Source of the DNA: Cladorhizidae sp. MBARI D1340-BT2
Taxonomy: Eukaryota > Porifera > Demospongiae > Poecilosclerida > Cladorhizidae
DNA length: 64,000 nucleotides
Assembly: GCA_028752905.1 (NCBI GenBank)
Contig: JAQNBH010000013.1
Coordinates: 12,142,897 to 12,206,896, forward strand
Reading direction: 5' to 3'
The notes below the pieces were generated by a model. That model had not been told where the DNA came from. It was given only the letters and a program-made list of their open reading frames with translations, and did no database searches. Shown one piece after another: positions 1 through 9,308 of the stretch (positions within the stretch are counted from its first letter, which is position 1; each line of letters starts with the position of its first letter). A program made the position numbers and the translations under genes.

Positions 1-772
1 ACATTGTGCCATTGCAAATTGGCACTTCACCATATTCAGTGTCAGTCCGGTGTCCACCAACCGCATCAATGTCTCATCGAGCTGAGCGAGATGGTCTTCC
101 CAGGTGGTGGAGTAGATGATTAAATCATCCATATAGGCCGCCGCTCTGCCTTGCATGTCTCCGAAAACCTCTGGAAAGTCGCAGGGGCCCCACCAGACCG
201 AAAGGCATGACATTAAACTCGTACTTCCCAAATTCAGTTACAAATGCTGTCTTGTCTTTCGATGACTCCTCCATCGGGACCTGGTAGTACCCTTTTGTTA
301 GATCGAGCTTTGTCAGGAATCGAGCCGACGCCAGGTCGTCCAGGATATCTTCTGTTCTGGGTATCGGAAAGGGATCTGGCTTAGTCACGGCATTTAGTTT
401 TCTATAATCAATGCACATCCTCAGCAAGCCATCTGACTTTGGGATCATCACTACTGGCGCTGCCCATGGGCTGTTGCTGGTTCTGATGATGCCAGCCTTG
501 AGCATCTCTCTGACTTCTTCCTGTACCACCGGTTTTCTGGCATGAGGAACTCTGTAGGGTGGGGAGCTGGCCTCACCTGTGTCGACCTTCATCATTGCCC
601 TGTCAGTCCTCCCTGGTTTGGTAGCTCTGTGTTGCTGCAGCAGATGATTTATGTCATCAACCTGCTCCAGACTCAGTTCTGGGTTGATGTCTGGGACTGC
701 TCTTGGCGAGTCTTGCTCTGACCATGCTGGCATCCAGTTTTCCTCCTGCTCTGCTTGCTCTTCCTCCTCCAA
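1..772 (-). pseudogene. Reverse transcriptase fragment of the outer Gmr1-type element
   Basis: The minus strand from 772 down reads a Ty3/gypsy RT N-terminal half, with recognisable blocks SPWAAPVVMIPKSDG, CIDYRKLN, DPFPIPR, LDLTKGYYQVPM and TAFVTEFGKYEF. The frame breaks at about 190-200, just after MPFGL. In the next frame the continuation carries the active-site block AYMDDLIIYS (about 148-119) and runs to base 1. The YMDD catalytic motif is therefore present but out of frame with the fingers region. RNase H is not in the window. The N-terminal end joins the integrase C-terminal region without a stop of its own, as expected of a single pol polyprotein. Confidence 0.85.
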
Positions 773-2108
773 ACCCAGTAAGCAGACGGCAGATGGAGAC
801 TCCCATCATGCCAGCATGTTGATGTGGAACGTCCTGTTTCTTTTCTGGGAATACGGGATGTGGATACGGTAGGTGGGGTTGTTGAGAGCACTGCTTCAAC
901 CGGGTACGGGCCAACCCACTTTGCGATAAGCCGGTTGGACGACGATGGTAGGAGCACCAACACAAAATCTCCGACAGTAAAAACTCTATTTCTGGCCTTC
1001 TGGTCGTACCACGTTGCCATCTCCTCTTTTGACTTCTCTTCCGTCTTCATCGCTGCTTCTTTGGCCACCTCTAGTTTCTCGTAAGTGTCCAGGAGGTATG
1101 ATACCGTGCTTTCCGAACAATTCTGCGGTTCCTCCCACTCTTCCTTCAACACATCCATGGGGCCTCTTCGCTGTCTGCCAAATACGAGTTCGAATGAGCT
1201 GAACCCTGTAGCCCTGTGAGGTACGCCTCTATATGCAAATAGCTAGAAGGGGATGGATTTCTGCCAGTTGTTGGGGAATTTGTCTACGTACTTTCTGAGG
1301 CCGCTTTTGAGGGTGGTGTTGTAGCTCTCGACCATCCCGACGGTTTAGGGATGGTACGCCGACGACGTCTTGATTGCAGAGATACCTAGTAACCCATACA
1401 GTTCTCTCATCTGTTGCGAGGTGAAGTTCGATCCTCTGTCAGTGCTGATCTCCTCCGGCAGCCCCACTCTGGACACGTACTCGACCAGTGCCTCGGCAAT
1501 GTCTTTGCTTGTTGTGGTCCTCAGAGGTATTGCGTCTGGGTACCTTGATCCATACTCCACAATTGTTAAGATATATCTGTGCCCCTCCTCTGTTATTGGC
1601 AATGGACCTATCATGTCCATCGCAATACGCTTGAACGGCGTCTCTATGATGGGAAGTGGCACTTTTCTTGTGGTGCCTTTGGCCATTTTCTGGCATGTCT
1701 GGCATCATCTGCACATTTCAGCAACGTCCTTTCTCAGACCAGGCCAGAAAAATTGCCTGTGAATTCGATTAGTAGTCTTGGTTGTCCCGCCAGCGGCAAC
1801 AAATGGGCTAGCCTCAGGGTGATCTCTTGGTACTGCCTCGGCAGCACCAACTGTTGGAGTTCATTTTCTTGGGTGGGCAGACTCGCTCTTCTGTAGATCA
1901 CGCCATCCTGTAAAAAGTAGGGGCCTCTTCCACTATTACATGCTTTCCTGATGTCTTTCAAGGAATGATCTGCTTGCTGAGCCTTTTTAAGCTGGTCAAC
2001 CCCTCCATCCAGCTCAATTGGTGCTCCCCACTTAGTCGCATGCAGGTGTCTTTCCTGCCTTTTTTGTCGTCTGGACATAATTTCTCTCTTTCTGGTAGGC
2101 GAAAACAT
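657..2108 (-). pseudogene. Integrase of the outer Gmr1-type element, broken
   Basis: The zinc-binding region (2108-1734) is recognisable but decays after LRLAHLLPLAGQ. The catalytic core (1686-1345) shows the first Asp in MDMIGPLP and the second in STDRGSNF. An in-frame TAA follows SAYHP at about 1348-1346, where gypsy integrases normally have Gln, and the next residues TVGMVES carry the Glu position. The C-terminal region (1158-673) has the GPY/F-like block AKWVGPYPVEAVL, then shifts frame before the RT. Position upstream of RT in the transcript sense is the key structural point. The damage looks like ordinary neutral decay. Confidence 0.82.
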
Positions 2109-2472
2109 GCTGTCTGAGAAGCACGGCAGGTTCTTGATTGCTGCTTTGCGATCTTCTTCCTCTGTAGAACTCTGTTCTTCCAGGTCTGTCTGGGACCTCT
2201 GGCTCTCTTCTGTGGGTGAGGGTGGGTTGTCATCGTTGGAGAATGTTGACTCGTATACTTGCTTGATGCTGGGCTCATGTTCATTGACGTGCTGCTTCCT
2301 GAGTGCTTCTCCAATTCGTCTGAGTCTGAGGTGGTTGTGATGAGTCGTCTCCAGGCCTTCATTTAGTAATTGTTCTCAGGTGTGGCAAATGTAATTAATA
2401 TAAAGAAGTGGTGGGGCGAAGCCCCGGCACGTGTGCTTAAGCATGCCCTGAAGTACAATACAATGCATGATG

Positions 2473-2562
2473 TACAGTACAATACAATACAATACAGTAC
2501 AATACAATGATAAAAAATTTCTGGGTGCATCCCCCCAGAAATTTTTTATCATTGTATTGTAC
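2473..2562. repeat. TACAA-type short tandem repeat running into a perfect 29-bp-arm hairpin
   Basis: A run of ACAAT/ACAGT units leads into an inverted repeat with perfect arms at 2497-2525 and 2534-2562 and an 8-base spacer. The arm core is AATGATAAAAAATTTCTGGG. It lies about 145 bp inside the left end of the hAT element. Confidence 0.9.
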
Positions 2563-2704
2563 GATGTCGCTTCTGGTGCATTTTCAGTCACTTTTAAAAC
2601 CATAAATGAATACTGGTCACAAAAGGTTATTTTTAGAATATTACATTTAGCACCTACATCACAGGAAGTGCTGACTAACTAATCTCAAGTGCCTCTACAG
2701 CAAT

Positions 2705-2852
2705 ACTCTATTGATAAAGTGCTACTGACAGCAATTGTGGTCATCTGTCAGCACTTTAAATTGCAATCCACAATTGCTGCCAGTAGCAATTAATTAAAGG
2801 AGTGTGCTATTTTTAGATCTAAAGACTTTATATCTAAAAATAGCACACTCCT
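2705..2852. repeat. Two further subterminal hairpins of the hAT element
   Basis: GACAGCAATTGTGG pairs imperfectly with CCACAATTGCTGCC further along (about 2728-2785). Arms AGGAGTGTGCTATTTTTAGAT-like at 2798-2818 and 2832-2852 are perfect complements around a 13-base spacer. Subterminal palindromes of this kind are common in transposons that bind their transposase at several sites; here that role is only inferred. Confidence 0.8.
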
Positions 2853-2903
2853 AATAGCTCTATATAATGAGGCTCTCAATCTGCATTGAGCATTAAGTTT
2901 ATA

Positions 2904-3362
2904 ATGGATATTTGATCTTTTTGTGGGAGCTCTAGTAAAGCAGTTGCTAGTACTAGTAACATAGGTAGTAGTGAAGCCGAGTCTGAAGAGGAAATAGAGG
3001 TTATTCCAAGCAAGACACCTACTAGTTCACCAAAACTACCCAAGAAACGTACCAGTTCTACGCCATACTCAAGTACTACAAAATACCGCAAGACTTGGGA
3101 AGAAGATTATCCTTGGCTACAATATGATGCAGATGCTGAAGGTGCATCTGCAAAGTTTCTGGGAGGTCAGTTCAACAAGCAGGTGGCGTTTGGACAACAA
3201 AGCCATTCACTAACTGGAAAAATGCTGCTGCCTGGATGAAAGCTCATGCTAAGAGTGATGGTCATATCATAGCAAGTCAAGCGGTTTTGGCTACCCAACT
3301 TGGAGGATCCATCGTTCAACAACTTCAAAAAGTGGGAACACAAGAGAGAATGAGGAATAGGG
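2904..3362 (+). pseudogene. hAT transposase, N-terminal part (TTF-type zinc finger), broken
   Basis: Translation from the ATG at 2904 meets a stop at once, then reads an acidic, Ser-rich stretch followed by KYRKTWEEDYPWLQYD (about 3083-3130), the typical lead-in to a TTF-type zinc finger. A frameshift follows near 3150. The next frame reads FTNWKNAAAWMKAHAKSDGH and then a stretch ending QERMRNR at 3357, where the gypsy element is inserted. The sense continues at 9309. The early stop and frameshift show that the transposase was not functional in this copy. Confidence 0.75.
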
Positions 3363-3973
3363 TGTCAGGGAAAGAACACTCACCTTCATTCCCTGACATA
3401 ATACCACCAACACCCCCTAGCCAGGCACCACAACCCACAGTTAATGCATCACTACTACCACAAGCATTGGTACACCCAAGAGACTAAGATTAACTAAAAG
3501 GTAACAGCCACAGTAAATACCACAAGTATTGGAGACACCCAAGACTAAAAGGGAACAGCCACAAGGAATACCACAAGAACACCCAAGACCAAGATTACAG
3601 ATAGAATGAACTATAGTATTGGATTGGCTATCATTATCATGTGACTGAATGTATGTATATAAGGAGAGTAGAGAGAGAGAGAGAGAAGTGAGACTATACT
3701 CTGTATGTGTCTTTGGCATTGACTTGTATTTAATCAAATACTTATCTACCCAAGTGAAGGGTAGGGAGCCAAAGGGGCAAGACCGTAAAGGGCCTAGAGA
3801 GAGAGAGGCGGAGGTACGGCTTGTCCAGTTAGGTCTAGGAGGGGTGATTGGTGGTGTAGCCAGTACCCTGAGCTCCTAGGCGTCGCGGTGGAAATTACCA
3901 GCAGTAGTCTCTGCTCGGACCAGTGTTATTCGTTGAGGCAGGAAGGCCTCAGGAGAGGGTAATTTCCCCGACA
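3363..3973 (+). repeat. 5' LTR of the young Gmr1-type element
   Basis: It begins TGTCAGGGAAAG and ends CCCCGACA. It holds a TATA box (TATATAAGG, 3656-3664), an AG microsatellite just downstream, and TGTCAGGGA/TCCCTGACA inverted near its start. Its first 125 bases also encode the last 41 codons of the pol frame in the 3' copy. Confidence 0.95.
3656..3664 (+). promoter_or_regulatory. TATA box of the 5' LTR
   Basis: TATATAAGG lies about 310 bases upstream of the LTR end and is followed by a purine AG tract. It is the probable core promoter of the element; the 3' LTR repeats it at 8985-8993. Confidence 0.6.
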
Positions 3974-3974
3974 T

Positions 3975-3992
3975 TGGTGGCAGCGGTGGGAT
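3975..3992 (+). promoter_or_regulatory. Primer binding site complementary to tRNA-Leu
   Basis: TGGTGGCAGCGGTGGGAT starts one base after the LTR end. Its reverse complement, ATCCCACCGCTGCCACCA, equals the 3' end plus CCA of animal tRNA-Leu (AAG type) as I remember it, giving 18 consecutive pairs. Confidence 0.85.
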
Positions 3993-4202
3993 CTCAGCAT
4001 TGGAGATCCCGGACCAGCCTTAGCTAGAGCAGAGGAGTTGCCAGCTAGCTAAGGGAAATAGCCTGGGCTAGGCCCTGAGGCTTAAAAACCAAACCCTAAC
4101 CAGATAGGAAAAGGGAGAAAGAATTTTGAATTTTAATTTTTCTCAGAATAGTTTATTATTTGAATGATTGATCGTTTGCTTGATTGCTGTCAGTAATTGG
4201 AC

Positions 4203-7200
4203 ATGGCAACGGGACAAGCACGGCCAGCAGGACACGACCGACAGCTTCGGAGCGGAGTCTCTTCCTTCGTCACATCGACGCCATACAGGACACCAGCCCC
4301 GTCGACCCCTTGTGGATACTCCTCGTCGAGGTCTCAGTTACCGGAGGTAGGGGACGAACCTGCTCTTATCATGAATCCACTGTCCCAAGAGGTGGACGAG
4401 GAGGGAGACCCTCGAGCAGACCCCCACACAACCCTGACTGGAGACTTGTTGCAGATGATGGAGCGAATGGAGGAGCGACGAGCTACCCGACAAGAACAGC
4501 AGCAGGAACGGTGGATGCAGTTGCTCGCAACCGCCCAACAAACAGCACCCCCACCAGCTCCCCCTGCAATAGCCCCTGGATTCACCACCCCCAGACTCAC
4601 CGTCCATAAGTTTGTGGAAGGAACGGATGACATGAGGGCATACCTCGACACCTTTGAGGCAACGGCCGGAGCAGGAGGTTGGCCACAGCACCAGTGGGCC
4701 ATCATCCTTAGAGGCTCTCTATCAGGCGCAGGGCTGACTGCAGTAGCCGCACTCCCAGGGCGAGACCAGAACGATTACCAGACAGTGAAGACCGAGCTAC
4801 TTTGCGAGTATAGGGTCACTACGGAGGCATACAGAAGGAAGGTGTTTGACACACCTTTTGACACCTCCAACCCTGGAGCATGGTGTGCCCACCACCGACA
4901 ATCATTTCATCAGTGGTTGGATGCCTCCCCTCACTCGCATGAGGACACCATGCTAATGGAAACCACCCTCTCTCGTCTACCAAAGTGGCTGGAGGCCAGA
5001 ATGCGGAATCTTGAACTCCACACGTATGACGAGCTGGTAGAGACACTCGGTCGGCACCTTAACAACCAACCGAGAAGGGAGGACGACCACCGAGGAGCTG
5101 CAAGGACCCTAAACCCCAACAGGCAAATCAGATCCGACCCCCCCAGGAATGAGACCCCCAGGGGGAGAGAAACCCCAGCATACCAGAGGCGACCTCAACC
5201 GAGAGGAGGGTATCCAGCCGAGAGACCCCAAAACACCAACTCAACACCTCTCGCTCAGGTCCGCTGCTTCAAGTGTAACCAGTTGGGCCACTTCCGAAGA
5301 GACTGTGGGGTAAAAGCTGAAAGAGCCCAGCTGTGCAAAGCAGAACCGGAACCCCCCTCACCAAACAAGTGGATCAGGGAAGCTCGCATTAACGACCGTC
5401 GAGCGACAGTGTGGCTGGATACGGGCTGCATGAGATCGTTGGTCCACCCTCGGGTGGTCCAACCGAACCAAAGGCTGGGATGGAAAATACCATACCACAC
5501 CGCCAGCACAAATGTTGTCCGTTTCCCAGCAGCCAGGATTACCCTGGATATTGGAGGAAAAGCCACTGAACTGATAGTGGGGATATCACCCCATCTGCAA
5601 ACTGATATGCTCGTGGGACAAGATGTCCCCGAGCTGGAGCAACTATTGAGCGACAAGATGGTCTCGAGGGCCCCGACAACCCTGGGAGACATGAGTCCAG
5701 AACAAGTATATGTGACCACTAGGGCACAGGCAGCCAAACTGGCCCTCGACGATCAAGAGGACCAAGAGCAACAGGAAGAAGCGGGAGTAAGACTCTCGTC
5801 TCCCGAAGACCCCCCCACCCCGAGCCTAAAGAGCATCCCATTTCCCCCAGAGGACTCGCCACTTCCACCAGAGTCCCGGGAGGAAGATGATGAGTTTCCC
5901 TTTCACTTCCAGGAGGAAGTGTTTTTGACCCCAAGACAGAGGAAGCCAAGGGAAAAACCGACCACACCATGGTGGCCAGAAAGAGTGAGCCCCGAGGACT
6001 TAAGAAAATCCCAACTCACCGACCCCACACTCAAACCAGCTCGGGAGGACGCCGATGGAGCAGCTAAGAAGCACCATTGGGAGGAGGGACTCCTCGTACA
6101 TCGACCACTGGAGCAAGGAGGACCAACCCTCATCACCGTGCCCGAACCCAACCGACAGGAGGTTTTGGCATTGGCTCACAGCTCCCCCATTGCAGGACAT
6201 TTCGGCCAGGAGCGCATAATGGCAACCATCCGTCGCTCTCTCGACTGGCCGGGCCTTCATAAGGTTGTGAGTGAGTTCATTGGTGTATGTCCTCAGTGCC
6301 AAAGGGCAAAGCCAGTCACACCCCGGTACGCACCCTTGCACCCCCTCCCCGTAATAGGTAAACCATTCCAGCGGTTAGCCATGGATATTTTCGGGCCTTT
6401 GTGTAGGACAAGGAGGGGGAATAAGTACGTACTGGTGGTGAAGGACTACGCTACCAAGTGGCCTGAGGCATACCCCATCCCCAATACCACCTCAGAAACA
6501 ATAATTGAGTGTCTCTTGGATTTGACGGCAAGAATAGGTACCCCAGAGGAGATACTCTCCGATAACGGGTCAAACTTTATTTCAAGAACAATGTCACAAT
6601 TTTGCACCATGACGGGCATAAGGCAGATAAGAACCTCCCCATACCACCCTCAGACGGATGGTATGGTGGAGAGGTTTAATGGGACTCTCAAATACCTCCT
6701 TAGGAAATTAGGGGAGAAGCGTACATGTGAGAAGGAGTGGGACCACTACCTACCGTTTGTACTCTGGTCATATAGAGCAACCAAACACAGGAGCACTGGG
6801 TTTTCCCCCCATGAGCTAGTGTATGGAACACCCATGAACACGCCCATAGAGCAGCTAGCCAGCCTGTGGAGGGGGGGGAAGCCAGACCAGGAGGTAGAGG
6901 TGGTGGAGTACCTGAGAACTCTCAGGGAAAAGTTGAATTTAGTAAGGGATCTAGCGTCCCACAGTGAGGAGGAGGCAAAGGTAGCCCAGAAAAGACAGCA
7001 TGACAGAAAAGCTGTGAGTAGGCATTTCGAGGTGGGAGACCAAGTGCTGGTCTTTAGGCCCCGAAAACAAAACAAGTTGATGAATGAGTGGCAGGGGCCA
7101 ATGACTGTGAGTAAAGTAATAACAGATGTCACTTATGAGATCAACACAGGTCAGGGTTCCCGGAGCAGCCGAGTCTACCACGTGAACGGGATGAAGGCGT

Positions 7201-8816
7201 GGCACTCCCCCGGTTCAGCCGCGATGGTAGCCTCGGACTGTCCCACGACCGGAGACTCTGACCCAGACGAAGAGGACACACCAACCAATCTCAACACAAC
7301 CCAGACCGAGGAACTGGGACGACTCACTCAGGAGTTCACCAACCTCTTCAGCACACGACCAGGACGAACGGAAGTGGTGGAACACACAATCGACACTGGG
7401 GATGCCACCCCCATCCGACTACCAGCCTACAGGCTCGCCCACACCACCCATGAGTTCCTCAGGAAGGAAATCCACGATCTCTTGCAACAAGGCTTAATTG
7501 TACACTCAAAGAGCCCCTGGGCCGCCCCGGTGGTGATCGTACCAAAGGCCGACGGAGGGAAGCGGCTCTGTGTAGATTATCGGAAGTTAAACTTAATCAC
7601 ACAGGCCGACCCTTACCCCATCCCACGTATCGAGGAGCTGATCGATCGAGTAGGAGGGGCCAAGTGGATCTCCACAATGGACCTAACCAAAGGGTATTGG
7701 CAAGTACCCATGGAGAAGGCAAGCCAACCCAAGACTGCCTTCGTCACTCCATGGGGAAAATACCACTTTACCACCATGCCCTTTGGTTTGGCATCCGCCC
7801 CCTCCACATTCCAGCGGTTGATGGACAACGTCCTGGCCGATACCACCGAATACGCCGCCCCGTACCTGGATGACATCATTATTTTTAGCCACACATGGGA
7901 AGAACACATGAACCACCTAGCAGAGGTATTCACCAGGCTACAGAGAGCAGGCTTGACGGTGAATGAAAAGAAATGCCAGTTCGGCAGAAATCAGTGCACC
8001 TACTTGGGACACGAGGTGGGGTACGGCAAGATACACCCAGTAGCAGCAAAGGTCGCGGCCATACGGACCTACAGCCAGCCCAAGACAAAGAAGGACATCC
8101 GGGCCTTCTTGGGAGTCTGCGGCTACTACCGAAAATTCATCCCTAACTTCTCATCCATAGCCACCCCACTCTCAACAGCGACTCGCAAGGAAGAACCAAA
8201 CCACATCAAGTGGACAGCAGAGAAACAAGTAGCCTTCACCACCCTGAAGGACAGGCTCACACACTACCCAGTCCTCCGAACACCTCACTGGAATCGAAAG
8301 TTCTATCTACAGACGGACGCTTCCAGTTCGGGGATTGGGTATGTCCTGTCCCAGATGGACGACGATGGCGAGGATCATCCCCTCGCGTACGGATCTCGCA
8401 AGCTACTGCCTCGAGAGACAAGATACTCGGCAATCGAGAGGGAGCCATTGGCCATAATTGAGGGAGTGAAGCATTTTCGGACCTACCTCCAGGGTGTGGC
8501 CTTTGAGATCCAGACGGACCACAACCCCTTGACTTATATGGACAGAATGCGGGATAGCCATGGACGAATAGCCAGATGGCGAATGTATCTCCAGCAATAC
8601 GATTATATCATCACCTATCGATCGGGGGCCAAAAACGGCAACGCGGATGGCCTGAGCCGAGAGTACGACTCACGGCTAGAGGAGGGGGAAATGTCAGGGA
8701 AAGAACACTCACCTTCATTCCCTGACATAATACCACCAACACCCCCTAGCCAGGCACCACAACCCACAGTTAATGCATCACTACTACCACAAGCATTGGT
8801 ACACCCAAGAGACTAA
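4203..8816 (+). CDS. Gag-Pol polyprotein with integrase upstream of reverse transcriptase
   Basis: One uninterrupted frame of 1537 codons. I chose the ATG at 4203, the first in-frame ATG after the leader. The N-terminal third is gag, ending in the nucleic-acid knuckle C355-C358-H363-C368. The retropepsin motif LDTGC has its Asp at 406. Integrase follows: HHCC zinc domain (AHSSPIAGH to CPQC), then catalytic Asp728, Asp787 and Glu823 with exact D(35)E spacing. Reverse transcriptase comes next, with MDLTKGYWQVP and YLDD at 1221-1224, then RNase H with QTDASS (Asp1372) and TDHNPL. All catalytic residues are present, so activity is plausible. The frame has no gag/pol frameshift and ends 125 bases inside the 3' LTR, adding about 41 LTR-coded residues. 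Ordinary Ty3/gypsy elements place integrase last. Confidence 0.95.
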   Translation: MATGQARPAGHDRQLRSGVSSFVTSTPYRTPAPSTPCGYSSSRSQLPEVGDEPALIMNPLSQEVDEEGDPRADPHTTLTGDLLQMMERMEERRATRQEQQQERWMQLLATAQQTAPPPAPPAIAPGFTTPRLTVHKFVEGTDDMRAYLDTFEATAGAGGWPQHQWAIILRGSLSGAGLTAVAALPGRDQNDYQTVKTELLCEYRVTTEAYRRKVFDTPFDTSNPGAWCAHHRQSFHQWLDASPHSHEDTMLMETTLSRLPKWLEARMRNLELHTYDELVETLGRHLNNQPRREDDHRGAARTLNPNRQIRSDPPRNETPRGRETPAYQRRPQPRGGYPAERPQNTNSTPLAQVRCFKCNQLGHFRRDCGVKAERAQLCKAEPEPPSPNKWIREARINDRRATVWLDTGCMRSLVHPRVVQPNQRLGWKIPYHTASTNVVRFPAARITLDIGGKATELIVGISPHLQTDMLVGQDVPELEQLLSDKMVSRAPTTLGDMSPEQVYVTTRAQAAKLALDDQEDQEQQEEAGVRLSSPEDPPTPSLKSIPFPPEDSPLPPESREEDDEFPFHFQEEVFLTPRQRKPREKPTTPWWPERVSPEDLRKSQLTDPTLKPAREDADGAAKKHHWEEGLLVHRPLEQGGPTLITVPEPNRQEVLALAHSSPIAGHFGQERIMATIRRSLDWPGLHKVVSEFIGVCPQCQRAKPVTPRYAPLHPLPVIGKPFQRLAMDIFGPLCRTRRGNKYVLVVKDYATKWPEAYPIPNTTSETIIECLLDLTARIGTPEEILSDNGSNFISRTMSQFCTMTGIRQIRTSPYHPQTDGMVERFNGTLKYLLRKLGEKRTCEKEWDHYLPFVLWSYRATKHRSTGFSPHELVYGTPMNTPIEQLASLWRGGKPDQEVEVVEYLRTLREKLNLVRDLASHSEEEAKVAQKRQHDRKAVSRHFEVGDQVLVFRPRKQNKLMNEWQGPMTVSKVITDVTYEINTGQGSRSSRVYHVNGMKAWHSPGSAAMVASDCPTTGDSDPDEEDTPTNLNTTQTEELGRLTQEFTNLFSTRPGRTEVVEHTIDTGDATPIRLPAYRLAHTTHEFLRKEIHDLLQQGLIVHSKSPWAAPVVIVPKADGGKRLCVDYRKLNLITQADPYPIPRIEELIDRVGGAKWISTMDLTKGYWQVPMEKASQPKTAFVTPWGKYHFTTMPFGLASAPSTFQRLMDNVLADTTEYAAPYLDDIIIFSHTWEEHMNHLAEVFTRLQRAGLTVNEKKCQFGRNQCTYLGHEVGYGKIHPVAAKVAAIRTYSQPKTKKDIRAFLGVCGYYRKFIPNFSSIATPLSTATRKEEPNHIKWTAEKQVAFTTLKDRLTHYPVLRTPHWNRKFYLQTDASSSGIGYVLSQMDDDGEDHPLAYGSRKLLPRETRYSAIEREPLAIIEGVKHFRTYLQGVAFEIQTDHNPLTYMDRMRDSHGRIARWRMYLQQYDYIITYRSGAKNGNADGLSREYDSRLEEGEMSGKEHSPSFPDIIPPTPPSQAPQPTVNASLLPQALVHPRD
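8678..8691 (+). promoter_or_regulatory. Polypurine tract for plus-strand priming
   Basis: AGAGGAGGGGGAAA directly abuts the 3' LTR start (TGTCAGGG at 8692). It also lies inside the pol reading frame. Confidence 0.9.
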
Positions 8817-9308
8817 GATTAACTAAAAGGTAACAGCCACAGTAAATACCACAAGTATTGGAGACACCCAAGACTAAAAGGGAACAGCCACAAGGAATAC
8901 CACAAGAACACCCAAGACCAAGATTACAGATAGAATGAACTATAGTATTGGATTGGCTATCATTATCATGTGACTGAATGTATGTATATAAGGAGAGTAG
9001 AGAGAGAGAGAGAGAGAGAGAAGTGAGACTATACTCTGTATGTGTCTTTGGCATTGACTTGTATTTAATCAAATACTTATCTACCCAAGTGAAGGGTAGG
9101 GAGCCAAAGGGGCAAGACCGTAAAGGGCCTAGAGAGAGAGAGGCGGAGGTATGGCTTGTCCAGTTAGGTCTAGGAGGGGTGATTGGTGGTGTAGCCAGTA
9201 CCCTGAGCTCCTAGGCGTCGCGGTGGAAATTACCAGCAGTAGTCTCTGCTCGGACCAGTGTTATTCGTTGAGGCAGGAAGGCCTCAGGAGAGGGTAATTT
9301 CCCCGACA
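8692..9308 (+). repeat. 3' LTR of the young Gmr1-type element
   Basis: The copy is 617 bp and near identical to the 5' LTR. It differs by three extra AG dinucleotides in the repeat near 9000-9022 and by T instead of C at 9151. The TAGGG target duplication follows at 9309-9313. Confidence 0.95.

Larger units (their letters stand above)
3363..9308 (+). mobile_element. Full-length young Gmr1-type Ty3/gypsy LTR retrotransposon
   Basis: All diagnostic parts are present: 5-bp target duplication TAGGG (3358-3362 and 9309-9313), LTRs of 611 and 617 bp starting TGTC and ending GACA, a tRNA-Leu primer site, one uninterrupted 1537-codon frame, a purine tract and the 3' LTR. By eye the LTRs differ by one C/T change (3816 versus 9151) and a 6-bp difference in an AG repeat, so the insertion is very recent. 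Its domain order is gag-protease-integrase-RT-RNase H. It sits inside a dead hAT element and carries no visible disabling lesion. Confidence 0.95.

Noticed and set aside
3236..3487. Open frame crossing the hAT/5' LTR junction
   Set aside because: It is a chance fusion of hAT transposase codons with LTR sequence; the LTR part equals the end of the pol frame at 8692-8816.
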